In this document: one piece after another, positions 21,225-32,154 of the stretch
Numbering within the stretch: the first letter of the stretch is position 1
Layout of the letters: the number at the start of each line of letters is the position of its first letter
Assembly (NCBI GenBank): GCA_947623455.1
Contig: OX392543.1
Location: 16,304,757-16,368,756 of the forward strand
Direction of reading: 5' to 3'
DNA from: Mimachlamys varia
Taxonomy: Eukaryota > Mollusca > Bivalvia > Pectinida > Pectinidae
DNA: 64,000 bases
Program-made: the position numbers and the translations under genes
The notes under the pieces: model-generated
Seen by the model: the letters and a program-made list of their open reading frames with translations, nothing else
Database searches by the model: none
What the model was told of the DNA's origin: nothing

Positions 21225-24200
21225 GTGAGTAAATTTGTTTGTATATGCAACATCAGCAATAATTGTGTCATTATTGAAATGAATATCAGGGTTCAGATAT
21301 TTATTTAGAAATAACATAATTTTTGTTTAGACAAAATGTAAAGGCCTATGTCACGCATTTCTAAAACAAGTATAGAGCGTACTTATTTATTTGTATATGT
21401 TTTTGCATATAAAAATGAAGCAGAAGACGCTTACTCTTCCGGAACACCTGGTCTTATTCTCCTGTGCTTTTACGAGAGTCTCCGTGTAAATCTTTCCTTT
21501 ATTCCTATTTTGTCTCTAGTTTGATCGATTCTGAGTTCGGATTATGGTTTTGTTGACGCTGTGGTATTCTCTGATTTTTTTTTCAATGAAAGTTTAAAAA
21601 ATATATATTAGGCCTATATCTTGTAAACTTTATTACTGTCATCATTTACTCTTTGTATTTGCTGCATGTCGCACTGCTCAGAAAGAGCTAAGTAAGTGGT
21701 AAGAATCTGTGCCCCATTATTTTGACTGTTACTTTTTTAATACTGTAATATGTTTAAATCTAACAATGAACAGTCTTGATGGTATTTCTCGTGTTTAGGT
21801 ACGGTTCTTCGAGTATTTTGAATGTTAAGTTAACTTTATATCAATGAAACCATATTCGCCTGAAGACCCCCAAGATGGGCGAAAGCAAAAGCGAAAAGAA
21901 GTCTTTGTATTTTGTGTTTTTATATATATTTATACTGTCACATGGACATTTGAATTTTAAAGTTCTTTGCTGTCAATGAAACTATATATACAAGTAGGAA
22001 CCTTCACTTCAAAAAAAAAAAAAAACAAAAAAAAAACAAGTAGTTAATTTTATTTAACTAAGGAAAGGGCGTCCGATAATCTTTACGTAATTTGTACCAT
22101 AGACCATGCTTTGGGTAAACTAACTGTTAACTGGACACGGCACCTTTCTGATAAAATATATCAAGGAAACTGGATTTGGAGGATTTGCGTAAAAAAATTA
22201 TTTGGGAGCATTTTTGTTATTGATATTATATATAATTCATCCGAATTGAGCTAAATTATTAATAGGTCATAGGGCTTACTTTAAAGGCCCAATATACGTA
22301 ACTTTCGGCAAAACTTGAAGCGAAAATCAAGCCTAATAACTTACTTTAGTTATAGATTTAGTTAAGATTAACTGATATCAGCAATTTTCAAGATGAATTC
22401 TCTCGCAGTTATCGTTACAGCAGCAGTTGAAACACGCTTTTTGTAAACACGCGTCCATTTCGAACCGTGCTTCTACATTCGGTTTGTTGTTGAAATGGGC
22501 CCCACCTGCATTATTTTCATTTTTTTGGATTTTTTTGTTAAAAATTTCTCGTTAGTTACCGCTTAGGTTTACTTCGTTTTAGGCTTATTTTTGCATGGTT
22601 ATCAACTGGAATTTTTTTCATAATTTTTCAGAATCACGAAAATTTCGCTGAAGTTACGTATATTGGGCCTTTAAAGATATATAGGGGTTTTAAATTTTGC
22701 GGGAAAATAACTCCTCTATATATTTTTTCACAAGTTATACACAGGGGAAATTACTTTTTGAAAGCTTATAAAAAAATGGGAAGAAATCATACACATTTTG
22801 AAATTTTGTGTCAGACGATTATCTTAGTAGAAAAAATAGGGGTAACTGAGTATTTTATAACATGTATTGTTAAGGTAAAAGGCAGAAGAGTTCCGAACAA
22901 TTGATCAATATCTTGGACAGACACTAGTGCCAACTCCCTTATTGAGCTTAGACTAAGTGTATTATTTTGAATATATATTAACATCTAAACACACACAGTC
23001 TAAATGAAACTAGTAATAGGAAAAATACATCTTTTTATATTTAGACGACATCGGGAATTATTTTGAAATTCGTAGACATTACACAACTAGTCATTTATGT
23101 TACGTTTTCTGCAACTTAGCACAAATTTAGAGTAAATAATTGCACCCCTCGACATCAAGCTAAATTGCGGTTAGGTTAGATACAACCAGTATATATCTGA
23201 TACGTTCTGTTTCTAAGTAATGCCCAAGGTCAAAGCTTCAATCGTGATAAAAAGGTCAGAGGTTATCGGGACCTGACGCTCCATTAAGTAACGTCAATTA
23301 GAGGGAGGGTGAGTTTTCTTGCTTGCATGAAAGTATATTGCGGTTTTATGAGCAAGAACCGTAGTGTGGATTACACGTAGTATCGACCACGTGTAGCTAC
23401 TCTGGGGTTTTATCCAAGTCTCTAGACTTGCTACCAGCCCCTAAGTTTTTATGGAATTTCTCTACTGAATTTAATTTTAGCTTTAGCTTATCTCCCCTGT
23501 AGTTTCAAACTTAGGAATCCGACATCTAAGTGATCAAAATTATCAAACTATTTTTTCTAAACAATTCAATATCTGTATACTAATACTATTCTAGAGACGG
23601 GAGCCAGCCTATCAAGTCTCGTGACATGCGTGTTTTGGCGTGCTCAGAGTTTAACCCTTTTACCCCTAAATATTTACAGTCTACACTGACGTTCACTCGA
23701 TAACCATTACTCAACAGACTATCATTATCACTGCATAACTGAAGTCAAACACGTGTAATATGGAATTTATTAAACTCGTTAAATAATTTCATATGTCATT
23801 CGCCTAAAGGCTAGTGACATATCAAACTCGACGTCATAATGATTACGACGTCATAAAAACTATGACGTCACAAAGCAAAGACATTTAACTCTGAGAGTTA
23901 GACTGTAACAACAATTTCTAAAAATACACATATTATAGGCCATTCAGACTGGGTTTCAATAGACTAATAAATTCAGATTCTTTTGTTTCTCTCTTGATGG
24001 GATCGGAAGTGTAATAGATAACATTTTGGCACATGCAAACTGATTGTAGAAGGTAGTGCTTTCAACTTTAAAAATGGTTTCAATTTCATTTTGACCAATC
24101 ATGTAACATGTAACGTCATTTTGACCAATCATGTAACACCATTTTGACCAATCATGTAACATGTAACGTCATTTTGACCAATCATGTAACATGTAACGTC

Positions 24201-27200
24201 ATTTTGACAAATCATGTAACATGTAACGTCATTTTGACCAATCATGTAACATGTAACGTCATTTTGACCAGTCATGTAACATGTAACATCATTTTGACCA
24301 GTCATGTAACATGTAACGCCATTTTGACAAATCATGTAACATGTAACGTCATTTTGACCAGTCATGTAACATGTAACATCATTTTGACCAATCATGTAAC
24401 ATGTAACGTCATTTTGACCAATCATGTAACATGTAACGTCATTTTGACCAATCATGTAACATGTAACATCATTTTGACCAATCATGTAACATGTAACGTC
24501 ATTTTGACCAATCATGCAACACGTAACGTCATTTTGACCAATCATGTATCATGTAACATCATTTTGTGATATGTTCAAGATGCCCCCCCCCCCCTTTATT
24601 GCCAATCACAAGTTTAAACCTGTCTCTAAAACTACTGGCAACCTTTTTGCACGTGTCAATTGAATGTTTTCCTATTTCTCTCTTACTTTGATAAACGTTA
24701 AACATATTTTTCTCAGAATCTTATTCTCTAGACTAATATCGTCTGTTTTCTATTTGCAAAATGAAGTTTCACCACATCAATATACACAACTTTTTGTAAT
24801 CCATCCAGGAAACTATGGCTGGTTATCTGATTTTGTTGATGTCGACAATGACACCATGAAAATTATAATGCCATCACCAATTTTTGTTGTGCTCAGGTAT
24901 AAGCAAATATATAATACCTCATCTCTCAAATGCAATTGATATTTTCTAAAGATATTATCATGGGGAAAAGATATTGTCACACAAAATGTGACATACCCTG
25001 TATGTCCTCAAGTACAGGTCGAGTGCTTCATTAAGAATTTCCGCGTTTGTAACATTAGACAACTTTCCCCGAAGAACACGTTTCGCTTTATCTATTTTGT
25101 TAAACATTGTCGTTTTTTATCTTCAGCTTTTACATAAAATTGTCGTTTCCGAGATTAGCCTATATAAGTTTATTCATTTCTCCTCGTATTTCTTCTTCTC
25201 ATTATTTCACCTGTGTCTGATACATGAGAACTCTTTCTACAATCGGGAACCGTCGGCACTTTCGGTAAGTATTTTCGCGTTTACGGAAAGTGCCGACGGT
25301 TCCCGATTGCTTTAGAGCTGGTGGTTCTGCCATATTGGTCTCTGGAATTTAATATCAGTATCACATATGAACAAACATTTTTCTATTTACTTAACATTTA
25401 CTGGAAGATGTCTTCTTATTGAAAAGGGGTGTCAGATAGTTAATTATGTACTGCATGTTTATCAAAATAGTGAGTTTATATATATTTTGGACATCAAAAA
25501 ACGTTCATCTATTTTGTCAACAAAATTGGAAAATGGAAACTATTACTCGTGCAGATGTAAATAAAACTTTATTTTTATTATACAACACAACCTGACACTC
25601 CCTATATATCAGAAAGAATTGACCATCTAACTAAATCCGTGCTATTATGTAACACAACCTGACACTCCCTATCTGAATGAACTGACCAAGATCCGGTCAT
25701 CTCCCGCCAATGCATCCAAGCACCAAAAGTCTTTCTTTGTCTGGTACAAGTGTGACCACAGCAGCAATAAGAGTTTATCACGTGGAGATATGGAAAACGA
25801 AAGGAGAGTTGTACAGCTCAGACTAACGATTGAACAGATAGAGGCTATTGCATCCCTGTTCATTTATAATAAATGGGACTTTGATGCTGCCGTGGTCAGT
25901 AACCCCTGGGATATATCTGAGGAGGAAACACAGCATGTTACCACAACACGTACTAGTACTGCTGACCACCATAACCCGGAACCATTGGAAACAGCATGTG
26001 ACCAGACAAACAAAAGTTCTGGTGTGGCGGATGTGGCTGATAGTGACCAAGACGCTCGAATAGAAGGTTGTAAAGACTGTTTGTGTGATCCATGCATTAC
26101 CACAAATGTACAGGCATGGCTTGGAAATGGTGCACCTGCACATGCACGGAATTCTGCATTAAGACAATCTAGGTACAGGAAATATTGGACATTATTGTCT
26201 CGTAGAGGTGTATGGACAGACACAAGATATAAACACAGAAAAAGTGCACTGATTGGTAGAGGTGATAATGATGGCTGTGTGTGGACCAAACGAGAAATTA
26301 TTCCCGATTGTGTTTTGATGCAAGTTAGAAACTTATATCCAAATCCTCCTGGAAAACCCTACAAGGGAGGAAATTGTGTGTAGTGGTTATAATTCCACAA
26401 AGAGGACAGATCATCGATATACACAGAGTGTAAAAAATGTTTTTTTTTTCTGAATTAACTTGAACATGAAAAAACCTTTGTGATTAATTCTTGATGAATG
26501 GAGATATCATTTCAAATATTTGGGAAGTATTGTAATATCAAGCGTTTCTGATATAAGGTATGTAAGAACGAAGGTTTACTTAATATACACACACACTGTA
26601 TTATCACGCCGAAATCTCGTTTGGCCGAGAATCTTTAGACAGCTTATTCACTTTATTTATTCCATTAAAGGATATATATAGGGGACACAGTGTCTTCAGA
26701 TGTTTTGCTTAATAATTTGGATACACATTTAATAACATACATGTATCATATATCATTGGAAAGGTTATTTAATTGTCTATAAAATGAACGTATACTTATA
26801 GTGTAGTTCACAATTGCATAATAGTACAGTCAAACTTCGATGTTTCGAACTTTGCGGGACCGTCGTGAAAACTTCGAAACATCGGGACTTCGACTTATGA
26901 ATATTGAACATCGAACATCGACATGTAGGCCTATATATATGAACTGTACATAAGAAGAACCAGTGCGGTCCTAGTGTAACGTAACACAGGCTAAGAAATT
27001 GTAGATTCACATTTATAAAAGAAAAATAGTGTATGTAATATAAAAAATGGCGGACAATTTTGAATTTGGATCTTCTTTCACATTTTCTTGCAAAAACTGA
27101 CAATACTTTTCCTACTGACGGACAGAAAATCATCTACAAAAATATGCCTCAGATTTTTCCTGTATGTTCTAAATTTGAAGTAATTTCGATTTTATGATCT

Positions 27201-28443
27201 CTGGGTGGGATGTTCATAAATGTGTCAATTACTGTGAGTTAACATTGGACATACAGGTCAGCACCTGGTACTGTTTACAATATTACAGTACCAGGTGCTG
27301 ACCTGTATGTCCAATGTTAATTCACAGTAATTGACACATTTATGAACATAATTCTGAATATTTGCTTTTGTTATATGATGTAGAATATTTGTAAGTAATC
27401 AATTTTGCAAAAAAACCATAAAAACAAAAAAAACCCCAAAAAAACAAATGTTTTTCGCCCCCTATCTATATCCTTAAATAACAGAATGCAGTTAAATGCT
27501 TAAATGTATATACATAGTCCGAAGGGTTCTGACTCTCTGACCCGCTAAACCTTTCAGACTATAGTATGTACATTGCAGAGAAATATCATTATGTTATCAA
27601 AAATAACTTACAGGAAGTGTTTCACAGCAGTCATACAGTTTTTGGGTGTTTCGTCCTTTTACATATCCTCCATTGCTGTGTATCCCGTTTTCCTAGCATT
27701 TTATAAGTAGTTATCGTCGTCTGTTATAGTGAAAAGGTTTGTTTGAAGACCATCTTGTAAGAAATTTCTGTGTATTGGAGGACATAATTAACAAAGATGG
27801 CTGGCAGAAGAAACAAATTTGCGTCTCCTATACCTATATTTGTTTACAATTCTTACAGTACAAATATCTATTATAAATGAAATATGGACATACACGTAAT
27901 GTTTTGTTTCGTAATTTGTGATTCGGTGTTTATCTTGTTATGGGTCAGTATTTCTAAACATTCCTATGATATCAACGATACCGAGATTCAAATTATGGTC
28001 ACCCGAACGAGCAATCGGGACAGTCGGCACTTTCCGTAAACGAGAAAATATTTTTTCTCGTTTACGGAAAGTGCCGACGGTTCCCGATTGCCGAACGAGT
28101 TGTCCGAAGTTTTCATTGTAAATGTTAATTACTTTTGCGCCTCACTTTCGTATATTTTTATTTCAACTGATCTATACGCATATTTCTTTTTCGCTTACAG
28201 AATAAACTCGCACTTCCGGTACTGCTTCTCCTCGTTGCCATGGTGTCGGTAGAGGGATCCAGGTGGAGCCACGTGGATTGTCATTTCTGTGTTAAGATGA
28301 TGGAGTTTTGCAGCTTCCGGTGTCAGATGCAGACGACCTTCGCCCACTGGTACTACTGTTCCGACTTCTGTGACCGACGTAACATCGCTTGCGAGACTAA
28401 CTGCAAACCTGACAGGCCATATAAGTACAAACTCAAGGAGTAA
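21222..28443 (+). CDS. Secreted eight-cysteine small protein (2 exons)
   Basis: The proposed coding sequence joins 21222-21224 (ATG directly followed by GTGAGT) to 28201-28443, giving 81 residues. Exon 2 follows a TTTTTCGCTTACAG acceptor and begins NKLALPVLLLLVAMVSVEG, a textbook signal peptide core that lacks only its start methionine, which the upstream ATG supplies in phase. The mature part (~61 residues) has eight cysteines spaced C-x2-C-x6-C-x3-C-x11-C-x3-C-x6-C-x3-C and a basic tail. AATAAA stands 44 bases after the stop. I recognise no family; antimicrobial, signalling or other secreted roles are all possible. The joining of exon 1 is inference; the second exon is well supported. Confidence 0.55.
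21855..21890 (+). other. Third hammerhead-like core
   Basis: CTGAAGA (21860-21866), a C-run/G-run stem, then CGAAAGC (GAAA at 21881). The order fits the CTGANGA…GAAA core, but the stem is imperfect. Confidence 0.25.
22285..22670 (+). mobile_element. TTAA element family 1, full-length copy
   Basis: A 386-bp copy with inverted ends (AGGCCCAATATACGTAACTT and its complement), flanked by TTAA at 22281-22284 and 22671-22674. It has no coding capacity. Confidence 0.85.
23425..23515. repeat. Dispersed ~90-bp repeat (CCAGCCCCTAAGTTTTTAT)
   Basis: Other copies lie near 54748-54830 and, inverted, 55885-55955. All share a TTATCTCCCCT segment. Confidence 0.5.
24085..24570. repeat. 30-bp minisatellite (~16 units)
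   Basis: A highly regular unit containing ATTTTGACCAATCATGTAAC then ATGTAACGTC. Because 30 is divisible by 3 and the unit has no stop in several frames, long repetitive frames appear on both strands; they are not genes. Confidence 0.95.
24732..24896 (+). CDS. Candidate orphan exon
   Basis: The frame ends PGNYGWLSDFVDVDNDTMKI… just before a CAG|GTATAAG donor. The acceptor choice (after TTCTCTAG) is uncertain. The sequence reads like protein and differs in style from neighbouring repeats, but no family is recognised. It could belong with the frame at 25790 or be a relic. Confidence 0.25.
25240..25309. mobile_element. 70-bp perfect-ended foldback element
   Basis: Starts CAATCGGGAACCGTCGGCAC and ends with the complement. 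It is the same family as 28012-28090 and the fragment at position 1. No clear target duplication at this copy. Confidence 0.75.
25790..26383 (+). CDS. 197-residue uncharacterised protein with cysteine cluster
   Basis: An intronless frame starting MENERRVVQLRLTIEQIEAI. A central CKDCLCDPC cluster (C-x2-C-x-C-x2-C) could bind metal. It is followed by a conserved-looking block with WLGNGAPAHARN, YRKYW, GVWTDTRY, REIIPDCVL and VRNLYPNPPGKPY. The last block resembles, from memory only, a large unannotated family in cnidarians and molluscs that ends in a YPNP…Y.G motif. The frame is open upstream without an ATG back to about 25634 (…KSFFVWYKCDHSSNKSLSRG…), so the annotated start may be internal to a longer 3' exon. 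It lies within the proposed intron of the cysteine-rich peptide gene, on the same strand. No poly(A) signal is seen nearby. Function unknown. Confidence 0.55.
   Translation: MENERRVVQLRLTIEQIEAIASLFIYNKWDFDAAVVSNPWDISEEETQHVTTTRTSTADHHNPEPLETACDQTNKSSGVADVADSDQDARIEGCKDCLCDPCITTNVQAWLGNGAPAHARNSALRQSRYRKYWTLLSRRGVWTDTRYKHRKSALIGRGDNDGCVWTKREIIPDCVLMQVRNLYPNPPGKPYKGGNCV
26669..27473 (+). mobile_element. TTAA element family 2, copy A
   Basis: An 805-bp element with ends AGGATATATATAGGGG and the complement of GGATATAGATAGGGGGC, flanked by TTAA at 26665-26668 and 27474-27477. Copy B (30267-31153) has the same interior in the opposite orientation. Copy A contains a near-perfect 138-bp palindrome (27211-27348). 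No transposase is seen. Confidence 0.75.
27211..27348. repeat. Long palindrome inside TTAA element
   Basis: 64-bp arms (TGTTCATAAATGTGTCAATT … and complement) around a 10-bp loop, with about one mismatch. Confidence 0.85.
28003..28099. mobile_element. 79-bp foldback element with 9-bp target duplication
   Basis: The palindrome 28012-28090 (ends CAATCGGGA/TCCCGATTG) sits exactly between two copies of CCGAACGAG (28003-28011 and 28091-28099). A 9-bp duplication suggests a Mutator-like (or Merlin) origin. Confidence 0.75.
28201..28443 (+). CDS. Exon 2: signal peptide and eight-cysteine domain
   Basis: Eighty codons plus the stop TAA. The signal peptide probably ends near VSVEG. The two halves of the mature domain match in cysteine pattern. 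The composition is richer in G and C than the intron, as expected of coding DNA. Confidence 0.75.
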   Translation, partial: NKLALPVLLLLVAMVSVEGSRWSHVDCHFCVKMMEFCSFRCQMQTTFAHWYYCSDFCDRRNIACETNCKPDRPYKYKLKE

Positions 28444-28486
28444 AAAACAGAAGATCAAGGCCGTGTGATAAATCACGTGACTCTTT

Positions 28487-28492
28487 AATAAA
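28487..28492 (+). terminator. Poly(A) signal AATAAA
   Basis: A canonical hexamer 44 bases after the stop codon of the cysteine-rich protein. Confidence 0.6.
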
Positions 28493-28499
28493 TTTCAAC

Positions 28500-29940
28500 A
28501 TCCAGGCCTAATGGACTCTAAAGATTGGCATTCTTGCTTGTGATGTGATGGGTCTCTTTTTGCCTGTTTATTTTTAGGAACAAACAGAAAATCGAAAATG
28601 TCAAGCTCCCATTATAGAAAATATAAGTTACAAAATTTGGAAATAACTCATAATTTCGGTTTGTTTACTTAGCCAATGCAAAATGATATTAAAGTTTAAG
28701 TATCAGTGAAAGGGGTTCCAAAATATTAAAATTTTTAATTTAGAAAATTTTTGGTGTGTTCATGTGTTTGTTTCAGTTAACATTTGTGAGATTTTGTCCT
28801 TTTCATGATCAAACAAGGAACTAAAGCTGGCTAATAATCATATACAAAAGGTTTTTAAGAGATGAAGAGTGAACTTTTTTACTTTTAAAATCACTTAATA
28901 CCAAGAGTCAGATGAAAGCCGTGATAAGGTCTCTCAATAGAAATGACTTCACGGGCGGGATGATATAAGGAGTTATCGTTCCTTCGGTCTCGTGCTGTTG
29001 AATTCTCTATAACGGTTGCTCTGTCCGAAACTCATTCGTGTCCGCTACATTGGTGTTTGCATCTGTTTTAGTAGAAGGACGAAACTTTGCATTATTATTT
29101 ACCACTTATAGAAGGTATACTAAATTCGGCCTCCAAAGGTCAAGGTCTCCCTCACACTATTAAGTTTTTCATGGGACCTCATTATCTTAAGCTACAGAAA
29201 GTTGTGTCCGCTCTCTACCTTTGTGACCAGTTATTGTAGAAAGATGATTTTGGCATGATATTTTAACCACTATGAGAAAGTGTGACGCACTAGTACTGTT
29301 CTGTATATCTTAAACCGTGTGTAGTTAGACACTGTAGCCTTGACCTAAAGGCCAAAAGTCAAATAAGTGCATTTTTCCCAATAATTATTTATTGACGGAA
29401 CTTGTATTATACCTACCTGAATCACATATAGGTGATGTGCAGTAGCCTGTCATTAGTGACCTTCATCTAAAATCCAAAGGTCAAAGGTATCAGCTTGTTT
29501 CAAACTTTCAAGGAGGTACCCAATGTGATGCAAGCGGTCCTTCACCGTGTCTAATTAAATGTAACTGACACAATCTCAAGGTTATCGGATAAAAGGTCCA
29601 GCTCATATTGTACATCCACTTATGCTCATTTGAATACAGTTTATTACTTTTATTGGATAAATGAACGTAACAAAAGACTCCATAGCCAGGGAAATCTACA
29701 ACGAACATACATGAACTAGACACTGCTTTTGACAGACATTAACCTTGTATCATTCATTACAATAAAACATCATTCAGGGAACATCTGAGGGGACGGAAAT
29801 GCTAATTTAAGGGAACTGTTTCGAATCTCAAGCATTATCTTAGCAGTTAAATGACCATGAAATTGGCAGATGGATTCTGACAGACCAAGAAGGTGTTCGG
29901 CATAAATGTGGTCCATCTATAGCTACTTACTGCTGATGGA
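28500..29940. other. Intergenic DNA without recognised features
   Basis: Scattered short frames only. The phrase 'ccaaaggtcaa' recurs loosely near 29132, 29350 and 29475, but no array is resolved. Confidence 0.45.
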
Positions 29941-29942
29941 CA

Positions 29943-30037
29943 ATCGTAACGTACATCTGGGGGTAATAGCCGACAATCTTGAAATACGGAAATCTACGAA
30001 GACTGTCGGAAATTTTCCGCAAGATGTACGTTACGAT
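29943..30037. repeat. Hairpin with nested arms
   Basis: ATCGTAACGTACATCT and its exact complement bound the segment. A second, weaker inverted pair (CCGACA…/…TGTCGG) lies inside. Confidence 0.65.
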
Positions 30038-30266
30038 ATTTTTTTATTGGATTAATAGAAGACGATTTTCATTATTATCAACTTGCTATATAATGAGATG
30101 GTAGGGATTTGTCAATACGAAGGGCTTTCATCACAAGGTTCATGTGAATTAAATGTTTTATGAAGTTCTCTTGTATATATATATATATATTTTTTTTTAA
30201 ATCTCAGTTAAAAATAATGTGTTTTTATATTTGAGAATCAGACTTTACACTTTACCAAATATTTAA

Positions 30267-31153
30267 AGATATAGATAGGGGGCGAAATTTTTTTTTTTTG
30301 TGCTTCTGCAAAATTGATTACTTACAAATATTCTACATCATATAACCAAAACAAATATTCAAAATTATGTTCATAAATGTGTCAATTACTGTGAATTAAC
30401 ATTGATCTCGAAACATACAGATCAGCACGTGGTACTGATTACAAAATAAACAGACCCCCATACAGTGGCGTGGTCAGTTATATAGCACTGTGCTACATAG
30501 TCTTCCAAGCTGAGGTCAGTCTTTGATGTAATATTTATGACCCTGTATCCCTACTACTACAGGAACTGTAGCTAATGAACCTGTTATAACAAGGGAGGGG
30601 CTTATCGTGTGGCCTGTCTGACATTTCCGCGGGAAAGGGGCATTTCACAGAGAAATCTTTTAATATTCATTAATTTCTCAGATATTTGAACCAATACATG
30701 CTCAGTTTTTTCGGAGGACAGCTTGATGAATACACGTCTAGTCATGATTAATGGTTTGGTAGACAGATTCTGGTCAGGACAGTGTTAAAACCAGAGGTAT
30801 CCGATTTCAAAGAGTGGATTTGGTCTTTAGAGCACTTTCATAAATTCAACAAGTTGTCCACTTCAAATGGCCATACCTTTGGCATCTTTTAACCGATTTG
30901 TTCCACATTTTGCAGGATTGTTGGGAAAGACCCTGTCAACAATAAAATGACTCAGTTTCTGAAGAATTTAGCTAGAACATGTTTTATAAACAACAAACCA
31001 ATTAAGTGAAATTGGGCATGAAAATCCCACCCAAATACCATTATAGAAAATTTAATAACCTTTCCAATGACATATGATACATGTATGTTATTAAATGTAT
31101 ATCCAAATTATTAAGCAAAACAACTGAAGACATTGTGCCCCCTATCTATATCC
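30267..31153 (-). mobile_element. TTAA element family 2, copy B
   Basis: The ends match GGATATAGATAGGGGGC, with TTAA at 30263-30266 and 31154-31157. Its interior carries in inverted order the same blocks as copy A, but only one arm of the internal palindrome. Confidence 0.7.
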
Positions 31154-31546
31154 TTAAAAAGTCACTTATTTCTTTCTTTAGAATATTTTTTTGTATTTCC
31201 TAATGATGTTGCTTTTCTAATGTTCTTTTGGATAATTAATTTCCAGAAAGCCCTTCACATTAACAGCCGCTTCCTTTCTAATGCTTCGTCATTTGACTGG
31301 TATACCAGCTTTAGTACAGTTTGCATCAGCGCTTTTTTATATTTTCAAAACAAAGCTTTGCTGAGAATATGAATCGGGCGATATATCAAAGAAATACAAA
31401 TCTTCTCTTGCCTCGACCCGTGACATCGACATTTTGTTAAATAGCCAGAGTTTCATCTAGCCCTGACCATAGGCACTTGTGACCAGGAGAATAACCATCT
31501 ATATATAGATAATATAGGAAAATATGAATAATTGAAAAAAATATAA

Positions 31547-31690
31547 CGTGGGGCAGTTGCCAAGCACTGACCGTAGGTCGGTGGTTTTTCACCAGGTACT
31601 TCGGCTTTCCTCCACCTCCAAAACCTGGCACGTCCTGAAATGACCCTGGCTGTTAATAGGACATAAAACAAAATAAACCAAACCAAAGTA
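31547..31690 (+). mobile_element. SINE body and tail
   Basis: Contains ACTGACCGTAGGTCGGTGG, TTCCTCCACCTCCAAAACC, TGGCACGTCC and GTTAATAGGACATAAAACAA. It is the same family as the minus-strand SINE at 40440-40640, without its tRNA head. Confidence 0.6.
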
Positions 31691-32154
31691 TTTGTCGCAA
31701 TTAATGTTTACATATTCAACAATTCTATAAATGATTATTTAAGGTACGATGAATAGGAAGATGCATATTATCATGATTTTACCACAAGGACATAGGTTTC
31801 AGGCATATTTGGTTGACAATTTTTTCAGGTATTTGGGATTCAAAATGGTAAAGGCTGACTTGGGACCGAAGAGTGAAACTAAATAGATTATATCTTTGGG
31901 AACATTCATTGTTTTCTTTGGCGGTGTTGTCTGTCCCTCAATTTAAAAAGGTATATTGAATTTTCCCATACATTGAGAATTTCCAATGAAGCATGTTTCA
32001 TATCCGCCGCATGATTCTAGAGGTGTAGTCCATTAAAACAATATGACCACTGGATCACTGCCCCTCAACCCATCGGGCATTGGAGCTCTAGTTGAAATAT
32101 CCAATAACACTTTATGTTTTCTAGTTAAATTTAATCAAATTTAAACCAATGACC

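Noticed and set aside
24129..24569. Long frames on both strands with repeats such as MIGQNDVTCY
   Set aside because: Product of the 30-bp array; both strands are open by composition only.
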